From contig CAVQOG010000006.1 in NCBI GenBank assembly GCA_963714375.1, forward strand, positions 434,001 through 498,000: a DNA stretch of 64,000 nucleotides, given 5' to 3'. Origin of the DNA: UBA5794 sp963714375. Lineage in GTDB: Bacteria; Actinomycetota; Acidimicrobiia; Spongiisociales; UBA5794. Of the stretch, positions 24,215 through 33,534 are shown piece after piece. The notes under the pieces are model-generated. The model was not told the DNA's origin. It saw nothing but the letters and a program-made list of their open reading frames with translations, and did not search any database. The translations under genes and the position numbers were made by a program. How positions within the stretch are numbered: the first letter of the stretch is position 1; each line of letters starts with the position of its first letter.

Positions 24215-25657
24215 TCAGTTCACCGCTGGCACGAACAACACGGAACCCTCGCCCTGTGCTGCCGCCCATACAGCGATGCCGGGGTTCCACCGGCCGACTC
24301 CTCCCTCAGGCATCGATACGACCAGGAGTCGGTCGGGAGCCATCACAGACTTGATCACGCGTACCGGATTGCCGCGGACGACGTGACGCTCGACATGCAC
24401 ATCCTGGACCGATGCCTCCCTACGGAGCCAGTCAGTGGCACGCTTCCTGTTCATGAGGTCATCTCTGCCCATGAACGTCGGATTCGCAACAGCGACACCG
24501 ATCACTTTCCCTCCAGAGCGTCGTGCGATATCGATTGCTGCGCGTGCAGCGGTGTCGGAGGAAACGGTCCGGCGCACGGGAGCAACGATCGCTTCAAAAT
24601 GAACATCATCTCTGGCGAGGAGCACTGGGACGCCCGCAGATTTCAACGCATTGAGCACCTTGGGGATCCTGCTATACGGGCGTAAGAGCGACCGCTTCGG
24701 CATCGGGGCGACAATCGCACCGACACTCTCCTGACTTGCAACATCGAGCCTCGCTGTGTACGGATCGCCATCGACGGGACGAAGCTCGACTTCAACTCCC
24801 AACTCGTCAGGGGCCACCAGCGCCACGATCTCCTCAAGCTCGGCCGCCGAAGCTGCATTCTTCATCGAATCCGGGTTTCGATACAGAATGACGACGCTTG
24901 CCGCATTGGAGTTTCGGACAAAATGAGCGGCTTCGGCGACGGGACCTGCAAGGTCGGCCCGGGATGACAGCGTGACAACGACCTTGCGTCCAAAGTTCAG
25001 CGGGAACCGCGACACCCCTCCTGCGAACGTCCGAACAAGGAGCGAAAAGTCTGCAGCAGAACCAACAATCGTTACCCGATCCCCGGTAAGGAGTCGTGTT
25101 GCGCCGTGTGGGACAACGAGTTTGCCATCACGCAGAATGGCCGCCACCACCCACAGGTCCGAATGGATCTCCTTGAGCGCCTTGCCCTGTACCGGTGAGT
25201 CCGGTGTGATTTCGAACTCGATCGCCTCGGCCTTTCCAGCAGAAAAGGTCGTCGAAGCCAGCTTTCGCGGCTCCATGACAATCTCCATGTCGCGGGCTGC
25301 AAGCAATGCGGGAACAACAACCCGAACCCCCAACGCCCGGTACTCGTCGGACCGTTCAGGTACGCGTGCCAATGCAACAATGTGTTCCGCACCTGCGTCT
25401 GCGGCAAGTTTCACGACCTCGAGATTGACCTCATCGGATCCCGCAGCAGCGACGACAGTTGCTGCACTATCGATGCCAGCACCGCGAAGAATGACGGCAC
25501 TTGAACCATCGCCGTGAATGGTCTCAACGTCGCGCACGCGCTGGACCGCCTCAAGACGAGCGACATCGGTATCGATCACAACGATGTCCCAGCTGTCTCC
25601 GAGGCGTCTGATCAACTCACGTGTGGTGGCGCCTGCTCCAATGACGACCGCTCTCAT
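24215..25657 (-). CDS. RCK (TrkA-N/TrkA-C) and UspA-type regulatory subunit of the antiporter
   Basis: A 480-residue cytosolic protein. The first ~118 residues form a Rossmann NAD-binding RCK-N domain (MRAVVIGAGATTRELIRRL, IDTD, GDGSS). Residues ~135-215 fit the RCK-C domain (SPVQGKALKEI, GDRVTIVGS). The remainder looks like one or two universal-stress-protein-like folds, ending VSMPEGGVGRWNPGIAV. It probably gates the downstream antiporter in response to nucleotides or other ligands. The two genes are separated by 2 bp, so a two-component K+ efflux system is likely. Start ATG 25657. Confidence 0.85.
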   Translation of the reverse strand: MRAVVIGAGATTRELIRRLGDSWDIVVIDTDVARLEAVQRVRDVETIHGDGSSAVILRGAGIDSAATVVAAAGSDEVNLEVVKLAADAGAEHIVALARVPERSDEYRALGVRVVVPALLAARDMEIVMEPRKLASTTFSAGKAEAIEFEITPDSPVQGKALKEIHSDLWVVAAILRDGKLVVPHGATRLLTGDRVTIVGSAADFSLLVRTFAGGVSRFPLNFGRKVVVTLSSRADLAGPVAEAAHFVRNSNAASVVILYRNPDSMKNAASAAELEEIVALVAPDELGVEVELRPVDGDPYTARLDVASQESVGAIVAPMPKRSLLRPYSRIPKVLNALKSAGVPVLLARDDVHFEAIVAPVRRTVSSDTAARAAIDIARRSGGKVIGVAVANPTFMGRDDLMNRKRATDWLRREASVQDVHVERHVVRGNPVRVIKSVMAPDRLLVVSMPEGGVGRWNPGIAVWAAAQGEGSVLFVPAVN

Positions 25658-25724
25658 GATCCTCCGATTGGGTGCGATGCTCGGCCATTATGCCCGGTTT
25701 TGCCAAACCGACGTGCTCGCGATT

Positions 25725-26771
25725 CTACGAAACACCAAATCGTGGCGCAGGTGCTGGTCTCGGACCATCGGGATCCTCGACGATTGCCGCTCGTTCGGCG
25801 TTGTGGGGATGCGTCGCTGCTTCAGCGATCGTAAGAACCGGCGTCACGCACGCATCTGACCCGTCGAAGACCAACTGCCAGTCGTCCCGTGGGCGTTGTA
25901 CGAACATCGATGCAAACAGGTCCGCCAATGCTGGCCAGTTCTCACGATCCATTCGGTCAGGGATTCCGCCCTCATCGATGCCGAGGCCTTCGAGTAGTTC
26001 GGAGTAGAACGCTGGCTCCAGGGCACCGACCGCCATGAATCGGCCGTCCTGTGTTCGATACGTTCGATAAAACGGTGCTCCCCCATCGAGCAGGTTGGCT
26101 CCCCGTTCGTCTTCCCACATGCCAAGGTTGTATATCGCTCGGATGGGCCCGAGGAGCGAGGCCGCCCCGTCGACCATCGCCACATCGATCACACAGCCCA
26201 TGCCTGTCTCGTTCCGCTCGACAAGTGCACCCAGAATCCCGGCGACGGCATACATCCCTCCCCCTCCGAAGTCTCCGACAAGATTGAGCGGAGGTACGGG
26301 AAGGTCCGCGGGGCCGATTGCATGAAGTGCGCCGGTGAGTGCGATGTAGTTGATGTCGTGCCCAGCCATCGTCGCGTAAGGGCCTCGTTGGCCCCATCCT
26401 GTGACGCGTGCGATCACCAATTGTTCATTGTTCTGCTGCAGGACATCAGGTCCGAGGCCCAAACGTTCCAGCGTCCCAGGTCGGAACCCTTCGATCGCCA
26501 CATCCGCATTTCGGATGAGCGCGAGCGCCTGGTCTCTGCCCTGATCGGACTTGAGGTCAACGGCAACGACATCGCCGATGACGCTCGAGGTGGTTCCGAG
26601 AGAGCCTGGCAGGCGATTGCCCCCCGGGCGGCCGATGCGCGTGACCGTCGCTCCCATGTCCGCAAGGATGCCGCACGCAAACGGAACGGGACCGATCGCT
26701 TCGAACTCAACAACGGTGACGCCATCGAGGGGACGGCGCCGTTGGCTGTCCGTGCTGCTCAAAGGGAACAC
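25725..26771 (-). CDS. CaiB/BaiF family III CoA-transferase, alpha-methylacyl-CoA racemase-like
   Basis: A 348-residue class III CoA-transferase-fold protein. The racemase-type landmarks are visible: GHDINYIALTGALHAIG (catalytic His and neighbouring Asp) and LVGDFGGGGMYAVAGILGAL (catalytic Asp). This pattern matches alpha-methylacyl-CoA racemase, which inverts the 2-methyl centre of branched acyl-CoAs so that beta-oxidation can proceed. The start is a GTG at 26771, 13 bp inside the 3' end of the nucleoside hydrolase gene, so they are coupled. It is the last gene of the ramB operon. A plain CoA-transferase activity cannot be excluded. Confidence 0.85.
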   Translation of the reverse strand: MFPLSSTDSQRRRPLDGVTVVEFEAIGPVPFACGILADMGATVTRIGRPGGNRLPGSLGTTSSVIGDVVAVDLKSDQGRDQALALIRNADVAIEGFRPGTLERLGLGPDVLQQNNEQLVIARVTGWGQRGPYATMAGHDINYIALTGALHAIGPADLPVPPLNLVGDFGGGGMYAVAGILGALVERNETGMGCVIDVAMVDGAASLLGPIRAIYNLGMWEDERGANLLDGGAPFYRTYRTQDGRFMAVGALEPAFYSELLEGLGIDEGGIPDRMDRENWPALADLFASMFVQRPRDDWQLVFDGSDACVTPVLTIAEAATHPHNAERAAIVEDPDGPRPAPAPRFGVS

Positions 26772-27685
26772 CAGCTTGTTACGAGAAGCTCAAGGAACCG
26801 CTCTCTGTCGACGTCGAACATCACCGTTGCGTTCGACTCTGATCCGTCGGTACGTTCGTACGTGTTCCCCATCTCATCATCATTCATATATTCCATCGCG
26901 ACCGACATACGCCTGCCACTGAAGAGTGTCGGATCAATGAGATATGCAACAGCGCAGGGGTCGTGCATCGGTGCACCCTCCCAGCCGTACTTGTCCATGT
27001 CGTACTGCTGATAGAAGTCGATCATTCCCGCGCATGCTTGTGCAATCACCGAATCATGCTCGCGGAGTCGCGTGATGTGAGACGGTGGGAACAGAGCCTT
27101 GTGGGTCACATCGAGGGGCAGGATCGTCATTTCGATGCCGCTGTTGAACACGATGGCACCAGCGTGTGGATCGACAACGGCATTGAACTCCGCGAGTGGT
27201 GTGGTGTTGCCTGGCTCGTCGAATGCGCCGCCCATCCATACGATCTCACGGATCTTCGGGATGATGCCTCGTTCCTTTGCTATCGCCATCCCGATGTTTG
27301 TCAACGGCCCCACGGGCACAAGGGTCACGGAGTTGTCGTCGGCGGCCATGCAGGTGTCGATGATGTGATCGACACCGTGCTTCGGGTCCGCAGTCCGCTG
27401 AGATGGCGGGATGTCGGCGCCGTCGATGCCTGTGTCGCCATGGACATACTCAGCGGTGTATTGAGCGACAATCAGGGGAAGCTCACACCCCCGATAGACG
27501 GGGATGTCGTCACGTCCGGCAAGCGAGAGCAGTGCGAGCACGTTGTCGGTGACTCGCGGTTGTGGCACGTTTCCCGCAACCGATACAACCGAGTGGACCG
27601 AGATTTCGGGTGCTGCGAGGGCGAGATACAGGGCAAGCGCATCGTCTTGACCGGGATCAGTGTCGAGGATGATTGATCGTGAAAT
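26759..27685 (-). CDS. Inosine-uridine-preferring nucleoside hydrolase with apparent ATT start
   Basis: A nucleoside hydrolase that cleaves the N-glycosidic bond of ribonucleosides. The metal-binding signature IILDTDPGQDDALAL is encoded at about 27640-27675, followed by VSVAGNVPQ and the late DPCAVAYLIDP. The frame from the preceding in-frame TGA to this motif contains no ATG, GTG, TTG or CTG. The only plausible initiator is ATT at 27683-27685, which would give (M)SRSIILDTDPG, exactly the spacing seen in the family, with a GAAGGCGG-like ribosome-binding site a few bases upstream. It directly follows the PQQ-lipoprotein stop. A start-codon mutation or sequencing error are alternatives. A start at the GTG at 27568 would lose the active site. 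Confidence 0.82.
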   Translation of the reverse strand: MSRSIILDTDPGQDDALALYLALAAPEISVHSVVSVAGNVPQPRVTDNVLALLSLAGRDDIPVYRGCELPLIVAQYTAEYVHGDTGIDGADIPPSQRTADPKHGVDHIIDTCMAADDNSVTLVPVGPLTNIGMAIAKERGIIPKIREIVWMGGAFDEPGNTTPLAEFNAVVDPHAGAIVFNSGIEMTILPLDVTHKALFPPSHITRLREHDSVIAQACAGMIDFYQQYDMDKYGWEGAPMHDPCAVAYLIDPTLFSGRRMSVAMEYMNDDEMGNTYERTDGSESNATVMFDVDRERFLELLVTSWCSL

Positions 27686-27686
27686 G

Positions 27687-28922
27687 TCAGCCGCCTTCGG
27701 TTGTGATCTTGAGCAGTGTTCCTGTCTGGGTCACGATGTATACCTCGCCATCGCTACCGGTGCCAAAACCAGTCGGATTCCCCAGTGACCCAATGCTTGG
27801 TGACCAGTCGATGACGTCGCTGGTCCTTGACACGGACCACATTCGACCTGTGCAGTAGTCGGCGTAGAAGTACTGACCTCGAAGGCTCGGGATGAGATCA
27901 CCTCGATACACCACTCCCCCTGTGATTGAGCATCCCTCGCTGTGGGAGTACTCAGCAATCGGGAGTGTGAGGTCGTCTGCATCGCAATCAGAATGGAAAC
28001 ACGACGATCCCTCCATGATCGACCAGCCGTAGTTCAGCCCTGCCGCCGAAGCAGACGCGACATTGACCTCTTCAAACTTGTCCTGGCCAACGTCCGCGAT
28101 CCACACATCGTCGCCGTCGAATGCAAAGCGCCACGGATTGCGAAGACCGATCGCCCACACCTCCGGGGAACCTGCATTGCTGTCTGCATAGGGGTTGTCG
28201 GCTGGGATCCCGTAGGACTCGACGTCTTCGATGCCGACGACTAACCGCAGCATCGCACCAAGCATCGTCGTCTGGTCCTGACCGTTCCCAAACTGATCAT
28301 TTGCGCCGCCGCCGTCACCCGTTCCGATCCACAGGTAGCCATCGGGTCCGAACGCGATCATCCCACCGTTGTGGTTTGTCGCTGGCTGGTCAATCCTGAG
28401 AATGACCCTGCGAGAACCCAGGTCGAACACACCATCCACGACCTCGAATTGCTCAACGATCGACCGAGGCCCCGGAGCGACATAGGCAACATACGCAAGA
28501 TGGTTGGTCGCAAAGTGCGGATGGAACGCAAGACCGAGCAGCCCTTGTTCTCCCCCAAAGACCACATCGCCTGAGATATCAAGCACAACCTCATGTTCAG
28601 CCCCATCCGCCCTGACGATCGTACCCGTCTGCTCGACGATGAGATCTGGCCCACCGCTTGGGTCCGGGACGAGGAGTACCGGATTGTCAAACCCGTCGTC
28701 GATTTCGTCAACCTTGAGCATGACATCTTCAGGAGAAATCGTGGTTGTGGTGGGCGGCAGCGGCTGCGTCGTCGGTGTAGTCGATGTGATCGGTGAGATA
28801 GCGGACGTCGTTACGACGGGAGGGCGCAGGGTCGAACTTGTTCCACCGTCCGACACAGGGGTTGACGTACAACCCACGAGGATGACGACGAGGCCCATCA
28901 CGGCGAATACGAAGGGTCTCAC
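27687..28922 (-). CDS. Glucose/sorbosone dehydrogenase-like PQQ beta-propeller lipoprotein
   Basis: A 411-residue exported lipoprotein. The GTG start at 28922 gives MRPFVFAVMGLVVILVGC, a signal peptide with lipobox ending at C18, followed by a Thr/Pro-rich linker (about 20-58). The rest is the GSDH six-bladed propeller: GGEQGLLGLAFHPHF, NHNGGMIAFGPDGYLWIGTG, GLRNPWRFAFD and NYGWSIMEG are hallmark strings. Such proteins oxidise sugars with PQQ in the periplasm or on the cell surface. No PQQ synthesis genes are seen here. It begins 5 bp after the ramB stop and is directly followed by the nucleoside hydrolase. Confidence 0.88.
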   Translation of the reverse strand: MRPFVFAVMGLVVILVGCTSTPVSDGGTSSTLRPPVVTTSAISPITSTTPTTQPLPPTTTTISPEDVMLKVDEIDDGFDNPVLLVPDPSGGPDLIVEQTGTIVRADGAEHEVVLDISGDVVFGGEQGLLGLAFHPHFATNHLAYVAYVAPGPRSIVEQFEVVDGVFDLGSRRVILRIDQPATNHNGGMIAFGPDGYLWIGTGDGGGANDQFGNGQDQTTMLGAMLRLVVGIEDVESYGIPADNPYADSNAGSPEVWAIGLRNPWRFAFDGDDVWIADVGQDKFEEVNVASASAAGLNYGWSIMEGSSCFHSDCDADDLTLPIAEYSHSEGCSITGGVVYRGDLIPSLRGQYFYADYCTGRMWSVSRTSDVIDWSPSIGSLGNPTGFGTGSDGEVYIVTQTGTLLKITTEGG

Positions 28923-28927
28923 TCTGA

Positions 28928-30376
28928 TTATTCGTAGGCCTCGGATTCCTGTTTGGCGAGGAACTCGTAGATCTCGACCATGTCCACGCCTGGGATTGTT
29001 TCGACGGGCATGGCGGCGAGAACATGAGAGTTGGGCCGAACGGACGGCCACGAGTGGCCGTTCCATCGCTCTGCCATCGACTCGCTCACCTGTCGGCAGC
29101 ACTCCCCATCAGGACACTTCGACACACTTCGCCGCTCCGTGTTCCACCCACGGAACCATTTCGCATCCTCGAACCTCGCCCCAACCGTGATCGCAGAAAC
29201 TGGCTCCCGTGCAGATTCGACGAACGTCGCACACCAGAAGGTGCCAGCAGACGTATCGGTGTATTGGTAGTGAATTGTGTATCTGGCCTCGGACGAGAAG
29301 GCCTGGCGGGTCCCCCACTCTCGACAAAGGCGCTGGCCCTCGATCGCCCCGGCCGAGTTCTTGGGAAAGGGAACGCCGTTGTTCGCGTAGGCCTTCCAGA
29401 TGATCCCCTGGTCGTCGGATCGGACAAAGTGGGTTCCGATCCCGAGATGCTTGGTCGCAAGATTCGTGAACCGGTGGCCAGCCATCTCGTACGAGACGAA
29501 GAAGCGATCCTTGAGATCTTCAACCGAAAGATTGCGCTCGATCTTGGCCGCCTGCATGAATGGAACTGCTGCAGATTCTGGGACTAGGACAGCCCCAGCA
29601 AAATAGTTCGCCTCGACACGCTGTCTGAGGAACTCGCCGAAGTCCTTCGGATCCGGGTGAGCCATCGCGAAGTGGCCAAGCGTCTGGAGGATGACCGACC
29701 GGGATTGCTTCGAGTCAAAGTTGTCGCGGCCGTGCACGAAGATCTTGCCATTGCGCATATCCGTTACCGACCGAACCGATGCGGGAACCTCGGTCGTACG
29801 TATCACCTTGAACCCGAAATGCTCGGCGAGTGCGTTGAGGTCACCCTTCGACATCGCACCCTGTCCCGAGTATTCGATGGCGCTCACGGCCTCTGAAGCC
29901 AATGCTTCAATCTCGGCAAAGTAATTGCCGCGCTCGGTCATCTCCGCCCGTAGCTGTGCGTTTGCCGCCCGCGCCTCATCACGCGTGAATGGGGCTGCAG
30001 CATCTCGCCCGCGGAGTTCCTCGTAGAGGCGAACGACATGTTCGAGGGCAACATCAGGCATACGGGTCGACGGCTTGAGATACGGGAGACCCAAATCGCG
30101 ATAGGCCTGATCACGTTGCGCCCGCTCGATTGCCACCTCAAGCTCTGCCCTGCGCGAAGGTGCCTCGACACTGAGCAGGTCGGCAGCATCAACACCGAGC
30201 GCGATCGACAAATCGTTGATGAGGCCGAGCTTGGGTTCCTTTTTCCCGTTCTCAAGGAGCGACAGATAGGGCGCCGGTTTTCCCACATGCTCACCAAGGT
30301 CATCAAGAGTCATCCCTCGTCGTTTGCGATGGTGCCGGACCCTACGTCCGAACATCAACGGGTCGATTGTTGCCAC
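28928..30376 (-). CDS. ramB: RamB-like XRE/ImmA-type regulator of acetate metabolism
   Basis: A 482-residue regulator with an N-terminal helix-turn-helix (residues ~8-65, MTLDDLGEHVGKPAPYLSLLENG), a central degenerate ImmA/IrrE-like domain (LGHFAMAHP in place of HExxH) and a C-terminal short-chain-fatty-acyl regulator domain (DUF2083) with a CREWG and ECCRQ cysteine pattern. RamB in Corynebacterium and mycobacteria controls aceA and aceB, and here the gene is divergent from aceB-aceA, which strongly supports the call. The GTG start at 30376 has a TGAGGT ribosome-binding site. The frame upstream to 30877 is antisense to aceB and rejected. Confidence 0.88.
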   Translation of the reverse strand: MATIDPLMFGRRVRHHRKRRGMTLDDLGEHVGKPAPYLSLLENGKKEPKLGLINDLSIALGVDAADLLSVEAPSRRAELEVAIERAQRDQAYRDLGLPYLKPSTRMPDVALEHVVRLYEELRGRDAAAPFTRDEARAANAQLRAEMTERGNYFAEIEALASEAVSAIEYSGQGAMSKGDLNALAEHFGFKVIRTTEVPASVRSVTDMRNGKIFVHGRDNFDSKQSRSVILQTLGHFAMAHPDPKDFGEFLRQRVEANYFAGAVLVPESAAVPFMQAAKIERNLSVEDLKDRFFVSYEMAGHRFTNLATKHLGIGTHFVRSDDQGIIWKAYANNGVPFPKNSAGAIEGQRLCREWGTRQAFSSEARYTIHYQYTDTSAGTFWCATFVESAREPVSAITVGARFEDAKWFRGWNTERRSVSKCPDGECCRQVSESMAERWNGHSWPSVRPNSHVLAAMPVETIPGVDMVEIYEFLAKQESEAYE

Positions 30377-30435
30377 AATTACCTCAGAAGACTGGCTGAT
30401 TCGATAACTCTGATGAATCTTACCATGCTGTGGGT

Positions 30436-30449
30436 TTGCGTTTTCGCAA
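30436..30449. promoter_or_regulatory. Candidate operator in the ramB/aceB divergent region
   Basis: The 136-bp region between the ramB and aceB starts holds one perfect inverted repeat, TTGCG-TTTT-CGCAA, about 60 bp from either start. RamB boxes described in Corynebacterium are A/T-rich sequences around TTTGCAAA, so this TTTGCG/CGCAA palindrome is a reasonable RamB candidate site. This is inference from position and symmetry only. Confidence 0.45.
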
Positions 30450-30512
30450 TAATCGCCGTTTCCTATGAAGGCTGACCCCTTTGTAGACCGTCCCGTCGAT
30501 TCAGGAGCGATC

Positions 30513-32102
30513 ATGGCACGCATCGAGATCAACGGTCCCCTGACCGATGCCACTGAACGCGTTCTCACCCCGGCCGCCCTCGATTTTCTGGTCGACCTCC
30601 ATGATGCGTTTGACGAACAGCGGCGCAATCTGCTCAACGTCCGGATCCAACGACAGGCCGATCTCGATGCCGGTCTCGGGTATGGCTTCCTTGAGGAGAC
30701 CACATCCATTCGCTCGGGAGACTGGACGGTGGGATCGATACCACCGAACCTGCTTGACCGGCGATGCGAGATCACGGGTCCGACTGATCGCAAGATGGTT
30801 ATCAATGCCCTGAATTCGGGTGCAAGGGTCTTCATGGCCGATTTTGAGGACTCAAACTCACCGACGTGGTTCAACATGCTCGAAGGCCAGATGAATCTCC
30901 GTGACGCTATTCGCCGCGAGATCGACTACACCTCTGAGACGGGGAAACGCTACGAACTCAACGACACCACGGCAACACTGATGGTTCGCCCCAGGGGCCT
31001 GCATCTCGTGGAGTCACACGTCAGCATCGGCGGGAGCCCGATGTCGGGCTCGCTGTTCGACTTCGGTTTGTATGTTTTCCACAACGCCCACGAGTTGCAG
31101 AACCGTGGCAGCGGGCCGTACTTCTACCTCCCGAAGCTCGAGAGCCATCGTGAGGCGCGCTGGTGGAACGGGGTCTTCGTGCATGTCGAAGAGATACTCG
31201 GGCTCGACCGTGGAACCATCAAGGCGACTGTCCTGGTTGAGACGATCCCTGCCGCGTTCGAAATGGACGAGATCCTATTCGAGCTCAAGGAGCATTCGGC
31301 AGGTCTCAACGCCGGCCGTTGGGACTACATCTTTTCAGTTATCAAGAAGCACCGTCAGGTCGACGGTTTTGTGCTCCCCGACCGTGATCAGATCGGCATG
31401 ACCGTGCCATTCATGCGGTCATACACGGAGCTGCTGATCCAGACATGCCACCGGCGAGGCGCCCACGCGATGGGTGGCATGGCGGCGTTCATTCCGAGCC
31501 GGAGGGACAACGAGATCAATCGGGTCGCCATCAACAAGGTGACCGAAGACAAGACACGAGAGGCGAATGACGGATGCGATGGCACATGGGTTGCCCATCC
31601 GGATCTTGTTCCGATTGCCACAGACATATTCGATGCCGTCCTCGGCGACAAGCCCAACCAGATTGCACGGGCACGTGATGATGTCGATGTATCGGCGGTC
31701 GACTTGACGACCTTTGTCGTCGATGGAGGAACGATCACGGACGAGGGTGTGAGACACAACATTGATGTCGCCATCCAGTACATGGCTTCGTGGCTCACCG
31801 GGGTTGGCGCGGCCGCCATTTACCATCTGATGGAGGACGCGGCGACCGCCGAAATATCCCGCAGCCAGATCTGGCAGTGGGTTCGCTCTGGTTCGACGAC
31901 GGACTCTGGAACCGTGATCACCCCCGAGCTTGTCCGCAAGATCGCAGATGAGGAAACCGATACGATCCGAACTGCCATCGGGCACGAGGCATTCAACGCT
32001 GGCCGTTTCGACGATGCCAAGGACCTCTTCGAGCGCGTGAGCCTCGCAGATGACTTCCCGGATTTCCTGACACTTCCCGCCTACGAGGTTCTCGAACAAT
32101 GA
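30513..32102 (+). CDS. aceB: Malate synthase A
   Basis: Malate synthase condenses glyoxylate with acetyl-CoA, the second glyoxylate-shunt reaction. The 529-residue protein is of the A type (about 530 residues, not the 720-residue G type). The signature KEHSAGLNAGRWDYIFSVIKK is present, as are FMADFEDSNSPTW and MGGMAAFIPSR with the active-site residues. The ATG at 30513 is preceded by CAGGAG; an earlier ATG at 30465 lacks a ribosome-binding site. It is 55 bp upstream of aceA and divergent from ramB. Confidence 0.96.
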   Translation: MARIEINGPLTDATERVLTPAALDFLVDLHDAFDEQRRNLLNVRIQRQADLDAGLGYGFLEETTSIRSGDWTVGSIPPNLLDRRCEITGPTDRKMVINALNSGARVFMADFEDSNSPTWFNMLEGQMNLRDAIRREIDYTSETGKRYELNDTTATLMVRPRGLHLVESHVSIGGSPMSGSLFDFGLYVFHNAHELQNRGSGPYFYLPKLESHREARWWNGVFVHVEEILGLDRGTIKATVLVETIPAAFEMDEILFELKEHSAGLNAGRWDYIFSVIKKHRQVDGFVLPDRDQIGMTVPFMRSYTELLIQTCHRRGAHAMGGMAAFIPSRRDNEINRVAINKVTEDKTREANDGCDGTWVAHPDLVPIATDIFDAVLGDKPNQIARARDDVDVSAVDLTTFVVDGGTITDEGVRHNIDVAIQYMASWLTGVGAAAIYHLMEDAATAEISRSQIWQWVRSGSTTDSGTVITPELVRKIADEETDTIRTAIGHEAFNAGRFDDAKDLFERVSLADDFPDFLTLPAYEVLEQ

Positions 32103-32157
32103 AGATGCTCCAACCAGCAACCAAGCCACAACTACAGCGACAGCACGGGAGAACACG

Positions 32158-33456
32158 ATGACGAACGAGAGTCAGATCGCCGCACGGGCCCAAAAGATCC
32201 AGGAGGACTGGAACACCAATCCGCGCTGGGAAGGTGTTGCGCGCGACCACACTGCCGAAGATGTCGTACGGCTCCAGGGATCGTTCGTTGAGAGCCACAC
32301 AATCGCAGAACAGATGGCAGACAAGCTGTGGAACATCCTCACCACCGAGGACTACGTGCACGCCCTCGGGGCGATCAGCGGTGGACAGGCTGTGCAGATG
32401 GTCAAGGCTGGACTCAAGGCGATCTACCTATCAGGATGGCAGGTCGCCGCTGATGCCAACCTCTCGGGTGCCGTCTACCCCGACCAGTCCCTGTACCCGG
32501 CCAACTCGGCGCCAGCACTTGTGAAGCGCATCAACAATGCGCTCAAGCGGGCCGACGAAATTGAGTGGTCGGAAGGAGAGCGGTCGACCGAGTGGATGGT
32601 CCCGATCATTGCCGACGCCGAATCCGGCTTCGGTGGCGCGCTCAACGTGTTCGAGCTGACAAAGAGCTTCATCGAGGCCGGCGCTGCGGCAGTCCACCTC
32701 GAGGATCAACTCTCATCCGAGAAGAAGTGTGGCCACATGGGAGGCAAGGTGCTGATCCCGACCGGTCAGCATGTCAGAACTCTCAAGTCGGCCCGCCTTG
32801 CCGCAGATGTACTTGGTGTCCCGACGCTCGTCGTCGCACGCACAGACAGTCTCGGTGCAAACCTGCTCACGACCGATGTCGACGAGCGCGATCGTCAATT
32901 CACTACGGGCGAACGTACCCCTGAGGGCTTCTTTACCGTGGACAACTCCATGGAGGCAGCCATCAGCAGAGGTCTTGCATACGCACCGTATGCCGATCTC
33001 ATTTGGTGCGAGACCTCCACCCCAGATCTTGACGATGCGCGAAAGTTCGCAGATGCGATCCGTGCGCAGTTTCCGAACAAGATGCTTGCGTACAACTGCT
33101 CGCCCTCGTTCAACTGGAAGCGGCACCTCGACGACGCGACGATCGCAAGCTTCCAGAAGGAGCTTGGCGCCATGGGCTATCGGTTCCAGTTCATCACGCT
33201 TGCCGGGTTTCACTCGCTGAACGCCGGCATGTTCGATCTGGCTGTCGGTTACGCCGAGCGCGGTATGGCGGCATACGTCGAGCTGCAGGAGTCCGAGTTT
33301 GCGATGGAGTCCGCTGGATACACGGCTACCCGCCACCAGCGCGAGGTTGGCGCGGGCTATTTCGACCAGGTCAGCCAGGTCATCACAGGAGGACAGTCTT
33401 CAACCCTCGCATTGGCAGGCTCCACCGAGTCAGACCAATTCTACGACGCCGAATAG
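32158..33456 (+). CDS. aceA: Isocitrate lyase
   Basis: Isocitrate lyase splits isocitrate to succinate and glyoxylate. The 432-residue protein has the catalytic signature KKCGHMGGKVLIPT with the active-site Cys, the metal-binding DAESGFGG region and the late stretch AYNCSPSFNWKRHLDD. The length matches the short AceA (ICL1) type. Together with aceB it forms the complete glyoxylate bypass for growth on acetate or fatty acids, probably under the divergent RamB-like regulator. Confidence 0.97.
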   Translation: MTNESQIAARAQKIQEDWNTNPRWEGVARDHTAEDVVRLQGSFVESHTIAEQMADKLWNILTTEDYVHALGAISGGQAVQMVKAGLKAIYLSGWQVAADANLSGAVYPDQSLYPANSAPALVKRINNALKRADEIEWSEGERSTEWMVPIIADAESGFGGALNVFELTKSFIEAGAAAVHLEDQLSSEKKCGHMGGKVLIPTGQHVRTLKSARLAADVLGVPTLVVARTDSLGANLLTTDVDERDRQFTTGERTPEGFFTVDNSMEAAISRGLAYAPYADLIWCETSTPDLDDARKFADAIRAQFPNKMLAYNCSPSFNWKRHLDDATIASFQKELGAMGYRFQFITLAGFHSLNAGMFDLAVGYAERGMAAYVELQESEFAMESAGYTATRHQREVGAGYFDQVSQVITGGQSSTLALAGSTESDQFYDAE

Positions 33457-33534
33457 GGTTCCAGCGCGTACCCAGGGTAAGAACATACCGTGGCGGTCGG
33501 TCACAGCCCAAAGAATGGACAGTCAACGACCGGC

